Shown in pieces: positions 34,874 to 47,808 of a DNA stretch of 64,000 nucleotides (its first letter is position 1; each line of letters starts with the position of its first letter). The notes below the pieces were generated by a model that ran no database searches, was not told where the DNA came from, and saw nothing but the letters and a program-made list of their open reading frames with translations. The stretch comes from Zychaea mexicana (lineage: Eukaryota; Mucoromycota; Mucoromycetes; Mucorales; Lichtheimiaceae). The DNA lies in the NCBI RefSeq assembly GCF_025766255.1, contig NW_026516684.1:1-64000 (forward strand). Reading direction: 5' to 3'. The position numbers and the translations under genes were made by a program.

Positions 34874-37800
34874 TGTTATTCTTCTGATCGTCCCCATGGA
34901 TCTTGAACGCTGCTTTAAAAGAACGTAGAACCGCACAAAAACAAATGAACCGATTTACTTTATCAGCAGGCAATGAAAAAAAAAATGAAGGATGAGTCGA
35001 TTTCACTAGCGGCAGCGGATACTGATTATGAACGGGTCAACGTATCTGCAGCAGCACATACTTGGGATGGAGGATAGAACTTTCAGAGAACTGTTGGCGG
35101 ATAGCGAAGATGGTAAAGCAACAGTTGACGAGCACGGTTAAGCATAGAAGATACCGGGTCTTTAATATGCACTGCAGCGATGGGGGCATCTTTTTCCGCA
35201 CACACACAACATTACGTGCCACACACACAGTCCAAAGATAATATTAAAGTACTGTAAACTACGCTATATACACACGCTGTTTGTCTTGTTGGGTGAAGGA
35301 ATGTAGCCTGGCTGCTGGGTGGATCGTGTTTTCAACATTCACTGATGGTAAATTGTCTACTCTGTCAGTCACTCCTATTCCCATCATTGACTGCTCACAG
35401 AAAAGCATTTCTTCCGTGAATGTACATGCTCATTCGCATTCGTGTCTTTGTTTTCGCTTGACACGGTGCCGTGCACGGCCCCACTCACAAACAAGCGCCG
35501 ATACCATCGGAGGGTACAGCTCCGCATGGTGAGAGACACGTACCACTACCGCCGCAGCACATTTGTTTAGATGACCATTAAACACACCCCCTTTCCTTTC
35601 CTTTTGTGATAGTCCCTTTGAGCCATATCATATGCTGAAAGCCATACTATTGAGCAAAAGCCAATGAAAATCCATGGAACTTGGTGGAACTATTTGAAGT
35701 CCCGAGCGTGACAGTCAAAAAACGTCTATATAAAGCGAGCAGTTTCGCTTTTCCTTTCTTTTTCTTTTTCTTCACTTTAGTTCGTTTTGGAAAGGCGTTG
35801 GGCTGTATGCGCGGGAGTCACTGTCCGTGCTATGATCAGTTCCGTGCCAGTGCTGGCGATTGTTCAGAGTCTTCTGATGATTGGATGGGCTCAGTGGTCC
35901 GCCATGAAGAGATGACTGCAATGTACCAGTGCGGGTCAGTGGATGGTGAGGAACGAACAGATTATTATTACTATTATTTATTACGCACATTATTACACAC
36001 AAATAAGAAATGATAAACAAAATAAAACAATCTTTTTCTTTTCGCACTCTTCTCATATACGTTTTGCCGCTTTATTTATTTTTTTTGCTTTGCCTTTTTT
36101 TCGTGTGCTTGACAAGTTCCTTATTTTTTTTGCCCACCCACAGCTCCGTGCTAAACAAAGCGGGGAACAATGACAGACGACAGTAACACGATCACAACGC
36201 GCTTTATCACACTTTGACACGCGTTTTCACTTTCTGTGTTCGCCTAAATTGCTTGTTACCGCGGATATGGTGCGACCCTTTTTGTGAAAAGGGATTATTT
36301 TTTAAGAGGCAACACCAGAGCATACGCCAACAGGCATGTATAACTGCCAGATCTTTATACTGGAAAGTCTACTTTCAGCTGCTCGTCTCTCTCTCTCTCT
36401 CTCTCTGTTTTCCTGCACGTAGCTTATCACAACAGGATTTTCTTGTCATTTTGGTTTTCACCTGATTCAGATGCAGAAAATTGCGCCTGTTTTTAAAGCG
36501 TGATTTTTGAACCAAACGTCACTTCCAAGAGGCGAAAAAGAAGGCGATAAGACTTGCGCAATGACCGTGCAAATAGTTCTTATGCATGTTGACCGCGTTG
36601 TAAACTCTTTGGTCTGCTCGAATTTGTATCCTTTGCGTAGATCGATGATGACGTCTGTATTTTAAATGTAGTTTGATGTTACTGAGTGGTTCTTATGTCA
36701 ATGTGGTACGAAGATAAAGAATCGGCAGTGCTAAGGTCAATCATAATGAGTAGATCTCACTTGCATACTTTGATTTATGCATAGATACCTCCTTAATGGA
36801 ATCACTGAAGTTTGTAGGGCGCAAATGGACGCCTTCAATGAACGGAGCCATCTTGCTCGCCTTTTCCTATTTCTTCTTCTTCCAAATGAACTTTCACCTG
36901 ATAATATGTGATTCCATTACTGCAGTGGTATTATCGTTGCTGTCTGGATTCTTCTAGTTGTTTTGCTTCTTAAATTGAGCTATCATCGCTACCATCTGAT
37001 AATTTATAAATTTGATCATATGTAAGCTCGCCACATCATTCACCATCATCAGGACAAATATGACACGTCTTTAGAAACCACAGACTGGTAATACATAATG
37101 CTATACAGTATTCAGACTGCGTGTGAACAATGATAACGCTACCTTGCTGCGATTTCATAATGATGCACCCGATAGGATCTCCTACTAAATGTTCAGACGC
37201 GCGAACATTTTCTGCGTCATCTAACAGCGGCAACATTAATACATACAAGTTGGGTTGAAAGAAAGAAGTATTGTGTACATGTGTCGTTTAGCCATTTTAC
37301 CGTCCAGTTTGACAGAAACAACAGCCGGCACAACTTTGACAACAATGTCAGCACCGTATGGATCGGGTGCTAGTGAACTCACTGTATAGTGCGTACTCTA
37401 CGCCGGAACGAAAGAAGAAAAAAGGCTAACCTGCTGGCATTTATAAGTATGAAAAGTTACATATCATAGGAAAGCGTGCGTGTGGTGTGGCAGCGAAAAA
37501 TCAGGTATATACTGTACGTGCCTGGATTCAAATTGTGCATTATCACCAATTTCGTGCTTTAGGTTTATTTACTGAGAACTCTGTGCTAGAGTGGAAAATA
37601 TGTCCTGCTACATTACATATATTATTACAACTACGCCTATAGTGTTAGCAGCAGCAGCATCATCAACGGATGGTATCACGGTAACAAAAACGATATTTCG
37701 CTGATTAAGCAAAGTATGATTTAGATGAAGTTCTTGTCGTTTGCCTTGTGCATCGTCAACTGCACAAGGTCCCAAACTTACTTTAAAGTATCGTAAAAGG

Positions 37801-39077
37801 TCCTCAGCTTATGACCAAGCTCTTTGTCAGTTCAAGATGTCCCCATTGGTATCGTATTGCATAGCAAGAGCTGCAACTTACGATACATGTAGCAGCCCAT
37901 CTTTGGCAACAGTGCCAAGAATGACCATTTGGAAAAAAAGCTTTGCGCATGATACACACTCTCTTTCACTTTTAACACCTCATCCCTCATCCCCTTGATT
38001 GGCTCATGTGGTGTCATCCAGCACCTCTGAAAATTTTGATGACAACGGGACTTGTTGCAAAATATTATACATGCAAGCACGGGCCTGTATGGTACAATAG
38101 TGAGTGAGCAACAGACCGGTTAAAGCATGTGGATCCTTACGGGATAAAGTGGTTTGATTGATAACAGTTGACCTCCTATTTAAAAGGCATGCGATTTTCG
38201 TCACAAAGAAATATATGCCTAGATGAATGTAATATCGAGGAAGGATAAGAATCTCCCATAAAACGAGGGCAGCACATCTTCCAAGGGTATGTCGTGGTGT
38301 AGTAATCACTCGATCTACCGTGGATACTGCAATATACTATCGAAACGCGTCTCTGTAATGGTGTGTTTGATCATAATAAATCTGTGTATTTTGGACTAGT
38401 GACAAAGTTTAATAATTCTGGCGTATAAAATTTGGGTAGCGATGCTCTAGCTGGAATGATAGGATCCAGTGCTGCATCCACGATGCGTCAATGGTTGAAT
38501 AAGGTACGGCTTCCTTTTGACCTTTTCGGAACAAGGTGGTGAACAAAACATGGTGAAATTCGATATGACGGAAGAGGAGGGAACCGGGAGATCACTTTCC
38601 CTCCAATGACTCTGAAACTGATTTGTCGATGTGGGAAACAGGCTGGAGGGTGGGAAGCTTAAAGAATTAAATTTAGTGATCCCAAATAGCGCAGCTCTTA
38701 CTGTGCTCCCAAAACAGAATCTCCTCTTTGACTGCAAAATGGGGAACCCGTTACTCATTGTTTGTCAGTTCAAGTAACTGAAGCTGTTGCTTTTACAAAA
38801 TGGTAATACGCATGGGATAGAAAAAATGAAGAGCATATTACTGGGTGTTCCTACATAGAATTGGTAGATGTACAGAGGTGGGGGACTGAATTAATGACAG
38901 CGTGTGTACCAACGCAATTCAGCCTTTGTGTAACCATACCGAGGCTATGGGAAAAAATGCATTCGTTCATTTCGGGGAAAAATGCTTACTTTGAGGGTAT
39001 ATATACAAGCATGTACGCAGTTCTGTAAGCCTGGATCTCTTTTCTTCTTCTTTCCTTCTTCTCGTAAAATATACATC

Positions 39078-41151
39078 ATGCCATATGTACAGCGATATCC
39101 GCGTCAATACGACTATAACAACGTAGTCGATCTTGTATTCAGCAATCCTAACAACAAGCCGGAAAGCCATCCATGCTTTATTGACGCGGTTACTGGACGG
39201 TCTATCACTTTGTATCATATGAAGCGATTGGTGTCATGTATTCACGCCGGCTTGTTGAAGTTTGGACTCAAGAGAGGGGATTGCGTCTGCGTTTACTCGC
39301 CGAACAATGTATGCAACAATACCGTATTTCAAATTCTAGGTTAGGTAATGATGGTGTCATCACTGGTAACTTACAAAAGGGGTCTTCTTGTGATTTCTTG
39401 TCTTACTGTAGCTTTACACGGCACCTATCTACCTTGGTACCTTGTCAGCAGGTAATATTGAGTGCAGCAGGTTTTTTTTTCTGAAAATTGTGATAAGAGA
39501 TGGTGCGAGAAAGAGACAGATTCATTAACTTCTTATCTTCATGATGTATAGGATGCACTCTCTCGCCTGTCAACAGTAGCTACGTGGCTTCGGAATTAGA
39601 ACGTCAGCTCAGCATGACGAAAGCCAAGCTGCTTATTGCTCATCCATCCACGATGGACGTTGCTCTTGAAGCTGCTGCTGCTGCCGGTCTCCCAAAATCA
39701 AGTGTTCTGTGCATCACCGAGAAAGATCCCCGCGCAGCTTATTTTATGGACGTGTTGGTTGATTATAATACTGTGCCTCTAAGACCAGTCCAACTGACAC
39801 CTCAGGAGAGTCGAGAAACCGTTGCCTATCTGATTTTCTCAAGTGGTACCACTGGTAAAAGCAAAGGTGTTATGTTAAGGTACGAAAAGCTACTCAGGGA
39901 TATTTTTGGCGCTCTTGTGCTATGTATAAGCGCTAGTGCAAGAATGCTAACATAATTGTTTGTTTAGTCATTATAACTGTATTGCTATGGTAACCGAAAC
40001 ATGCGAATATACTGGCGCATGGAAGAACCCAGACCAGCGCGTTACCATTACCAGTTTGCCAATGTACCATGCTGCTGGTCTTAATCGCTCGGTCACCACA
40101 GGTGTTACAACAGGTTATATTCAAGTTGTTTTGGAAAAATATACTGTCGAAAATCTGTGCGCAGCAATCGAGCGGTTCAAGATCAACGACGTACCTACAG
40201 CACCACCAATTCTTTTGCATTTGCTGAACCACCCTGCTGTCGCAAAATATGATCTGTCTACCTTGAAGTCCTTAAACGTGGGATCCGCACCAGTTAGTCC
40301 TCAGGTTGTCCGAGATATCATGAAAAAATTCAATGCTGTTTGCACCCAGGTACGTGGCACTATGACTTGTCGGTTTTTATCCAAGAAACAAACTTTTCTC
40401 ATGCGATGACTCTGTGCAGGCATACGGCATGACAGAAATTTCGCCTATTGGCACAATGCAAACCAAGGAGACATGCGTTCCTGAATCTGTTGGTCGGTTG
40501 CTCCCGTGTATGGAAGGAAAAGTGATTGATCCTGAAGGGCAGGATTTACCATGGGGATCAGTTGGCGAAATTTGCTTCAGAGGACCCACAGTAATGATTG
40601 GTATGTAACATCTATAAAAGCGTCAAGTCATTTTAATGGTTTGTTCGTTAAAGATTATCACACCATCTTTAGGTTATCTTGACGATCCCGAATCCACAGA
40701 TGCTACGATCGATAAGGATGGTTGGATACGAACTGGTGATCAGGGTTTTGTTGACAAGGATGGTAACTGGTTTATCCAAGACCGTTTGAAAGAATTGATC
40801 AAGTACAAGGGTTTCCAAGTTGCGCCTGCCGAGTTGGAAGCACTTCTATTACAATGTCCATTGGTCCTAGATGCTGCCGTGATTGGTGTATACAACGAGC
40901 AGCAAGCCACTGAGTTCCCACGCGCATATGTTGTATTGCGCCCAGAAGCTGTAAATGACAAGGATGCCCCACAGAAGATTGTGCAATGGACACATGACCG
41001 CGTAGCTCAGCATAAGCGTTTGCGAGGTGGTGTCAAGGTGGTGAATGAAATTCCCAAGAGTCCTACTGGCAAAATCCTGCGAAGAACGGTTAGAGATATG
41101 GCTCGGAAGGAAGATGCTTCAGTGCACATTGGCGCTGCATCCAAATTATAG
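39078..41151 (+). CDS. Peroxisomal 4-coumarate-CoA-ligase-like acyl-CoA synthetase
   Basis: Six exons (39078-39308, 39412-39451, 39552-39879, 39968-40349, 40420-40600, 40673-41151) join in phase to 546 residues. It belongs to the ANL adenylating superfamily: it activates a carboxylic acid to an acyl-AMP and then to acyl-CoA. Seen are the P-loop SSGTTGKSKG (187-196), YGMTE (329-333), TGD (408-410), the hinge region DRLKELIKYKG (424-434) and the catalytic lysine in SPTGKILRR (Lys521). The C-terminus is SKL, a canonical type 1 peroxisomal targeting signal. The 4CL-like branch in fungi acts on aromatic or fatty acids; the substrate cannot be told here. The donor after SPNN was chosen because it restores family spacing to SPVNSSY; another donor 20 bp downstream is not favoured. 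It converges with the copper amine oxidase. Confidence 0.93.
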
Positions 41152-41813
41152 AGACTTAGAAAACAAACAGCCTTGTAATAATGGCTAAACCAAAGATCCT
41201 GTACATTATTTGTAATAAAGAGAAATTACTTGTCTATGTATGTGTTAGATTAAAGAAAAACGGAACGTATTTAAGCATGTACGTTATCGAACACACTTTA
41301 TAAACCCCATCATTAACGTCTATTCTATAGTATCGTGTACAAACGCATATAAAGAACTACATAATAACAAGATCAAAATTAGAAGATTTACTTTAGGTGT
41401 GCATATTTCCCAATGTGGACTAATTGTCGAGGTACAATATCTTAACAAGGTGGGTGATGTATAACAATAAAGGAAAGTAACCTCTACTGGAAAGGCTATA
41501 TACATATGACGGGATCATATGTATCTAAGCAAACTATGTCCCGTGCATGTAGTACACACTTAATCTATACATGCTGTCATAGGGACTCAATTAGTAAGAG
41601 TAGATATGTGGTGTTCTCGAAGATGAAAAGACGACGGTATTGCGATATGTAATACATTCATACAGCAAGCAGAATATTATGGCGTACGTCAATGCATCTT
41701 TATTTAGCTCGTATAGATCAAAAAATCCAGTAAGCATGTATAATTTTTATGTTGAAACAAAAAGAAAATGCTGCAAAAAAGTGTAGGGTATATGTACAAG
41801 AAGTAAAAACGAA
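41152..41813. other. Convergent 3' region between acyl-CoA ligase and amine oxidase
   Basis: This 662-bp AT-rich stretch separates the stop codons of two convergent genes. It contains poly(A)-signal-like AATAAA-type sequences on both strands, for example near 41210-41220 on the plus strand, and no gene. Confidence 0.5.
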
Positions 41814-43987
41814 TTAAAGCTTGTTGCCGTTCGGGGGAGAACAGCATGATGTTGCACTAGCATTGGCATGAACAGACTTGTTGGCGGCCTCGTTGGTGGG
41901 GGGCACGTCCAATGCAGGGTTTGCAATGAAGAAGTTGGCTGGCTTCATCATAAAACCGATCATTTCAACAGGCATGACTGGGAAATCCTCGACGCGTGGC
42001 AAATGAGTAATTCCAAACGTGAACCAGACGACGATATCCTTTTGGTGAACACTTTGACGCTCGCGATTGGCCCATTTCTCAACGCTGTCCCGGCCATCCG
42101 ATTGATTGCAGTAGAAGCCACCAGCGAACATTTGATCCTCGTCATACGGAGTAACCCACAAAGCCTTCTTTGCGAACGGAGCACGCTCAGCGACCACAGA
42201 GTCATCACCAGGGAAGAAGGGGGTAACATGGTGCGACATGAGCTTCCAGCCAACGGGCGACTTAGTGTAAGGGTGAATATGATCCTCGTTGACAATCTTC
42301 CAGAAACGGGCAGTATCAAAGTTGGCATGTGATTGGGCCTCGAAAGTGTCCTTGAGAACGGTTGGCTTGGCATAGAAAGCATTGCCGTACATGTTGCGCT
42401 CATGGCCCGTTGGGAAAGGCGATCGGTAAGTGTCGTACTGGACAACCGAGTTGTTGGGGCCATCAATCATAGGGTCGATACGCATGGTGAAGAAATGTTG
42501 GTGGTATTGAGCACTGATCTGGGGAGCCACCGTGACACCATAGTCGCCGGGCGTTTCGTCTTCGGCCATGACGTGCGTGTTGAGCTCACCCGTGGCCTTG
42601 ACTTCGTATTCAAAGGTACCGTCTTGATAAAAGTAATAGTACAAGCCGTAGTCGTAGTTAGCGACAGTGACAATCTGCGAGATCACAAGACGACGGGATC
42701 GGACAGTGTGAGCCCGACCGTTCCGATAATCGGTGTGCTTGAACAAAACCCCATGGTCTTCCTCGTGGAGGCACACTGCGTTGGGCACGTGGAAAGGCTT
42801 GCCATTGTGGTCGTTGAACACAGCGTCAAAATAGTAGATCGAACCCAGACAGTCGCAGCCCAAAGTCAAAGCGTTGGTGCAGAGACCCAAACCATATTCA
42901 CCAACGTCAAAGGCGTGCTTGCGGTGGTGGGGCGTGTTGGGATCGGCATAGGGTACCACCATTTCGGACAAGGCGATGCGGTAAAAAAGGGGACGGATCT
43001 GGGCGCCATCACGATAGCTGACATTGTGAATGACCAACCCTTCACGGTAGTTCATGGAGATGCGCATGTTCCACTTTTGCCAATCAATTTCAGTACCCTT
43101 GACCGTGAATGACACGCCCTGAGGCTGCTGCACAATGATAGGTTTGATATCCTTGCGGTAGTTCTCCTCGCCAACAAACTCGGGCAAAAAGTTGTGCTGC
43201 TGGAGCGGAATGGTAGGGCGAGTAAACTTACTGTTGCGAGGCTTGATACGCTCAATGGAAACAACCTTCATCAAACCCAAGTCTATGCAGAAAAGTAAAT
43301 GTCACTGATCTTGTTAGTGAGTGCCCATTGTTTTCTGCCTTTGTTACCCCCCCCCTCAATGTGCCCACGTTGGCTTTGCTGGTTCTTACCAATGACGGGA
43401 ACAAAGTCCAATGGATGAGCGTACTGGTTGTCATCCTCACAGGTACGCATATACATCAAAGCTTGCATCATGCGCTTGCTACGGCCAGGATAGTTGACGT
43501 GGCGAGCAATGGCCCAAGGATCCGAAAAGACGCTTGACATATCAGTGATGCCTAATTCGGCGCATTCGGCACGGACACCTTCATCCTTGAGCACCAATTC
43601 CTCGACTTCAAACATTTCATCCATGGTGAGAATGGGCTGGACATCAGGAACATACTTCCACGACTTGACCGAGTTGGTATCCAGCGAAACAACGGATTCA
43701 TAGACCTTCATGGTAACCTTTTCCAAGATAATCACCAAAGCTTCACGCTCGACGTGGGTAACACGGGGCTTGCTGGCATCCCAACCAAGGAAAGACATCA
43801 TGACTGGCTTGGGAGGTTCCTTGAGGGTAATGGTGTTGAAAACAAAGTTCATACCAGCCTTGGCTTCACGGACAATCTGGGCGACGTGGACGACTTCATC
43901 ACCTGAAAGCTGATCCAAAGGATGGAAGTGGGGGCGTTTTGTAGTTGCGGCAGTGGCGGTCTTCATTTCTTTGGCGTGAGTGGCCAT
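41814..43987 (-). CDS. Copper-containing primary amine oxidase, probably peroxisomal
   Basis: Two exons (43390-43987 and 41814-43282) give 688 residues. The enzyme oxidises primary amines to aldehydes with release of ammonia and hydrogen peroxide, and lets fungi use amines as nitrogen source. The topaquinone precursor tyrosine lies in TVANYDYG (Tyr409, consensus T-x-x-N-Y-D/E-Y). Copper ligands are His460 and His462 (YHQHFF) and His626 (FGITHLPRVEDFPVMP). The catalytic base is Asp325 (HAFDVGEYG). These positions are within a few residues of yeast amine oxidase. The C-terminus NKL resembles a PTS1. Codon use is biased as in highly expressed genes, which also creates long antisense frames. It faces the SKL-tailed acyl-CoA ligase. 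Confidence 0.96.
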
Positions 43988-44088
43988 GATAACAGATTAA
44001 GATTGGTTGAGAGTTTGGGAGAGGAGAAGTGTGTATAGAAAAAGTGGATAAGCACAGTTATGACATTTTTGAATCACATTAAACTGGT

Positions 44089-44112
44089 ATATATATATAT
44101 ATATATATATAT
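44089..44112 (+). repeat. (TA)12 microsatellite
   Basis: A TA repeat lies about 100 bp upstream of the minus-strand amine oxidase start codon, in the expected position of its promoter. Confidence 0.9.
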
Positions 44113-44839
44113 TCGTTGAGTCTGTTGCCCTCCGCAACGTGATAACATATCTCTTGATAGCACCGGGTGGCGGGATGTGGGAAAGTTTAGCATGATTTGT
44201 CATTGCTAGCCTCAGACCAGACTACCTGCCTCATATATACGTTTTAACAAGTATGTAGCCACAAATAACATGGAAAACAGGGTCGCTGTGGAGGTCAAGT
44301 GAGACATAACCAAAACATCAAAGAAAATAGCATTTACAAAATGGTATTCTTCTCATAATCTATTGTACCAATCGTGATTTATCACATCCTTTTGTTGTCA
44401 GTACTATTCATGCACGATATACTGGTAAGAGGACGATCATTTACAAACCTGAGGATTGGTGCGGAGCGATAGATTGCACGAAAATAAGCTTGAAAAGCTG
44501 AGAGTCCACTGGACGGTTTCTGACAAAGATTCTACCAATTTTGGTAATAACACGTAGCACAATCACTAACAGTAGGGCGAATAGAATCTCAGCGTCATTG
44601 TTAATTCGGTCAGCAAATCGTTCTTGTCTCCTTCGCTATTGAACCCGTGTGATTTAAATGTTTCAACCGAAGGAAAAAAATGGAGCGGCACCCACCTCAC
44701 CGAAGCGATAGATGGGGGTAGACCAGAAACTGGCGGACCTTTCAAATTTCTTTTTTCGTATATCGCACGATGACAAAGAATCCCTAGTCAGTCGCGATGA
44801 TGAAAATGATGCATATTGATGTTATGTTAATCTATCATT

Positions 44840-45076
44840 TTGTCAAGTTTGAGGAGAAAAGCTCTCCCGGCATATTTACACAGATTTGTTTACGGCCGAA
44901 TCATTCCTACTTTTGTATCACGGTTTTTGCAAACAATGTATCATGTTTATTTAGCAGGCATTCTTGCCGCAAAAGCGTGGGATAAAAAGACAAAAATGCA
45001 AAACTTTATTCAGGACCAGTGTACTTTGATGTCTGATCATCCTCTTATTACTTTTGCTCGGTTGTTGACGCCTTGA
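44840..45076 (+). CDS. Orphan open frame, unknown
   Basis: A 78-codon frame contains RFVYGRIIPTFVSRFLQTMY, VYLAGILAAKAWDKKTKMQN and ends at 45076. The hydrophobic/basic alternation is coding-like, and the VYLAGILAAKAW segment loosely resembles helix 3 of a cyclin box, but flanking cyclin motifs are missing. There is no ATG at its beginning (TTG). It is either an unlinked exon or a relic. Confidence 0.2.
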   Translation: MSSLRRKALPAYLHRFVYGRIIPTFVSRFLQTMYHVYLAGILAAKAWDKKTKMQNFIQDQCTLMSDHPLITFARLLTP

Positions 45077-47607
45077 TTAGTATCTTAATGTCTATTTTGC
45101 ATGGCATCAATTTATATTGTAATCACTCTTGGATTTTGTAAAGCCGCTTTGATCTTGCTTCGGACTACTCTCAAAGGTGCCTTGAAAGTACGTTCATGAT
45201 CTATTACTGTATAACTTAATCACGGTAATTCCTGTAGTAGCTGATATCTGTGTAAGGAAGTACGAAATATGCGTACACATCACTATAAGACTACATAGTA
45301 GGAAATTAATCTCTGACACTCATCACGACTGAAAATTCTTCTGTGTTTAGTCCTCATCTCTTTGGGACGACAATGATGCTGTCAAAACCATACATTTATC
45401 TACTACGCTGCTATTGCTATACAGTTATTCGAGGCGAGCGAAATTATTTCTTCTAATAATATGACCTCTTTAAAGAGAAATTTAACGATCCACTACCACT
45501 ATTACCTGGGAGAGTACAGGAAAGATAAGATTACCACATTGCTAAGCTAGTATGTAATATAGCCACTTTACCTATTATGACAAGCTAGAGCTCAGTAGTT
45601 GCGCCTCTGGTAGCTTGAGACACTGATACTTTCTTTAACAAAAAAAATGTACTAATTTTTTTCACTCGCTGGAAACTATGGCGGGGGAAGAGGCTAGCAT
45701 GCCGACGATATATCTTCCATAAACGGACAATTTCTCTCCGTCGTACTAATCAAGTGTGTTTACCGATCCATGCTTGAAATGACGAGAAATTGTCGCTTTA
45801 AAAAAAAAGGATTAATGCAAATGGTCTCTTCATGTTCCGTCTCGTCACTAACTTTAGTAATGTATATGACTAGCGATGCTACTTAAAAATTGCATAGACA
45901 GACTTTTAGAACCGACATCCTGCTCATTATAACAGTATAATTCATAGCTAGTCACAAAGACAAGCTTCATGCTGATCGATGACGTACATAATAAAGAGAC
46001 TATCTACGTGTTATGATAGCAACAACAAACGAGCCTTTGAGCTATCCTGCTTTTGAGTACATTATTAGTATGATGTGTATATCAACATTAAAGACTGCGA
46101 TGTACTTTTTCTCATCTTCTGTGTATTTTTAAATGCCATTGCACGTGTTTTATCTCTTTTTTTTTGCATATGAATCTGGAAGACTTTATCTAATAACAGC
46201 CAAACATATTTGTGTAGATCGTCTTGGCTTGTGCAAAGTCAAGCCATTGAACAATGAAGCCGTACAATACGTATGCGCGCCCCATGTTTCGTGTGGCATA
46301 TTTAGTCCCTAGTTTGAATTACTGGCAAACAGGCACTTTCGACTAGGTAATCGCTTAAAACGCATGTGGAACCCCGGATGCTGCCTGACTACTGTATGCG
46401 TTTTGGTCCCCCGTACGCATACCCTACTACCCACATTGTAGTAATGCTCGTGTAAAAAAACAGTATTAATGATCATTATCAATGGTCGCCATTTTTATCC
46501 GTTACTTTGGTTTATCTACATACCGTGAAAATCGATATGACAGATTCATTGACGATGACACACTCTTTGAAAAATGTATGGAAAATACCTTTGCTTAATA
46601 TGTAATACATAGCTTGCTGTAAAAGTAGACATCGTCGTCTAAAAGCAAAGGAAAAATCGGTCAATGTAGCATACACATATATTTTGGAACTATAAGTGCC
46701 TGGTAACGCATTAAGACACGGCTAATCACTCACGCGCATGCAGTAAATGCCAAAGTAACATAATAACGTCCAAGCCCCACTAACAAAACGGTCATGGGCT
46801 GGAAACATTTTGATACCAGTCTTGGGTTAATCACTACAGCTATACCTTTCTATATGTGATGTCCACCTTTCAAATTCAAACAGATAAATCAAAAACTGAA
46901 TATTATTTATTTGACTAAAAAAAAGTCAGGCACGATCTGATGCATTTACGTCAAGATATTCACTTCCAACGTTGAAGCTACAGTACAAAAAAAACATGAG
47001 CAAGTCTTAAACGTCAACCTCGCATATTATATCGTATATGTAGTACTACCTTACAATCGATAGATCTTGTATATTTTTGACATCTTTTGGTTCAAAGCCC
47101 ATTTACACGTCTTAAGACTATTCTTCACACTACAAACATATTTTTGTTCATCGAGATTAGAAAAGTAGTATGTGAAAAAGATATATATTTGGAGAACCCC
47201 TTATATCTTGATTAGGCCCAATGCACATCTTTGCAAGTTCGATCATTGTTTGGACTGAGAAGGTCCACTTACAGTAAATGTTATGTGGATCCCCACAGAT
47301 TTGTTTATGTGCCTCTCATGAGCTCGTTTATCTTTATTGATGGACCTATAAATTAAAGTGCAGATATACAAATATTTATGCGGGTTGATTTCCCCCACAT
47401 GTGATGACAACAAAATTAGACGCTCGCAAAGTAGTAGTATATAGGAATTTGAAATAATATAAAGTGTGCGTGGTAGCAGCCTGGCCCAAATATTACGATT
47501 TACCGGGTGCCAACAATCAACGATTGCTGATGACAACTCTATGCAGCTTATTATTCTCCAATATAAGTTGTCCGTGGTCAGCGTGCTGTATAATTTACTC
47601 ACAGCTT

Positions 47608-47808
47608 TCAAGGAAAATCATCATCATGCACGTCAACTTCATTTTGTGGATGTGGATGTAATAAGGACTTTACCCTATCATTGGAACCAACCAACAACTC
47701 AGTTAATATTAACGTCTCATTGTCCGCGCAGATGCCGATCAGTAGAGGAGTCTTTAATATCCGACTCAAAATCTTGGGCGGGTGGTATTTTAAGGTACTA
47801 ATGTACAA
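47608..47808 (-). pseudogene. Fragment resembling the C-terminal part of an alpha/beta hydrolase
   Basis: A 66-codon minus-strand frame contains ILKTPLLIGICADNETLILT followed by a basic segment and an acidic end (NEVDVHDDDFP). The pattern 'hydrophobic-PLLI-hydrophobic-A-D-N-E-T' is the usual strand and loop carrying the acid residue in alpha/beta hydrolases. No nucleophile elbow or other core part is found nearby, and the frame breaks, so if related at all it is a relic. Confidence 0.25.

Larger units (their letters stand above)
31539..39077. other. 7.5 kb gene-poor region
   Basis: No complete gene is recognised. Short open frames with coding-like composition occur at 33313-33504 (+), 34616-34873 (+), 33684-34246 (-), 37832-38309 (-) and 38447-38758 (-), several with apparent frame shifts, as expected of decayed genes or mobile-element relics. 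The first 200 bp are the promoter of Gle1 and the last 200 bp, with a pyrimidine-rich tract at 39030-39062, that of the acyl-CoA ligase. A (TC)n run lies at 36389-36406. Confidence 0.5.

Noticed and set aside
41521..41700. AT-rich convergent intergenic sequence considered as an origin or matrix-attachment site
   Set aside because: AT content alone is not evidence; no consensus or repeat structure is visible.
42333..43112. 259-codon plus-strand open frame over the amine oxidase
   Set aside because: Antisense shadow of a codon-biased conserved gene; Val/Asp/His-rich with no domain.
47095..47110. Second B-box-like match (GGTTCAAAGCCC)
   Set aside because: The T-stem does not pair and no A-box lies at the right distance.
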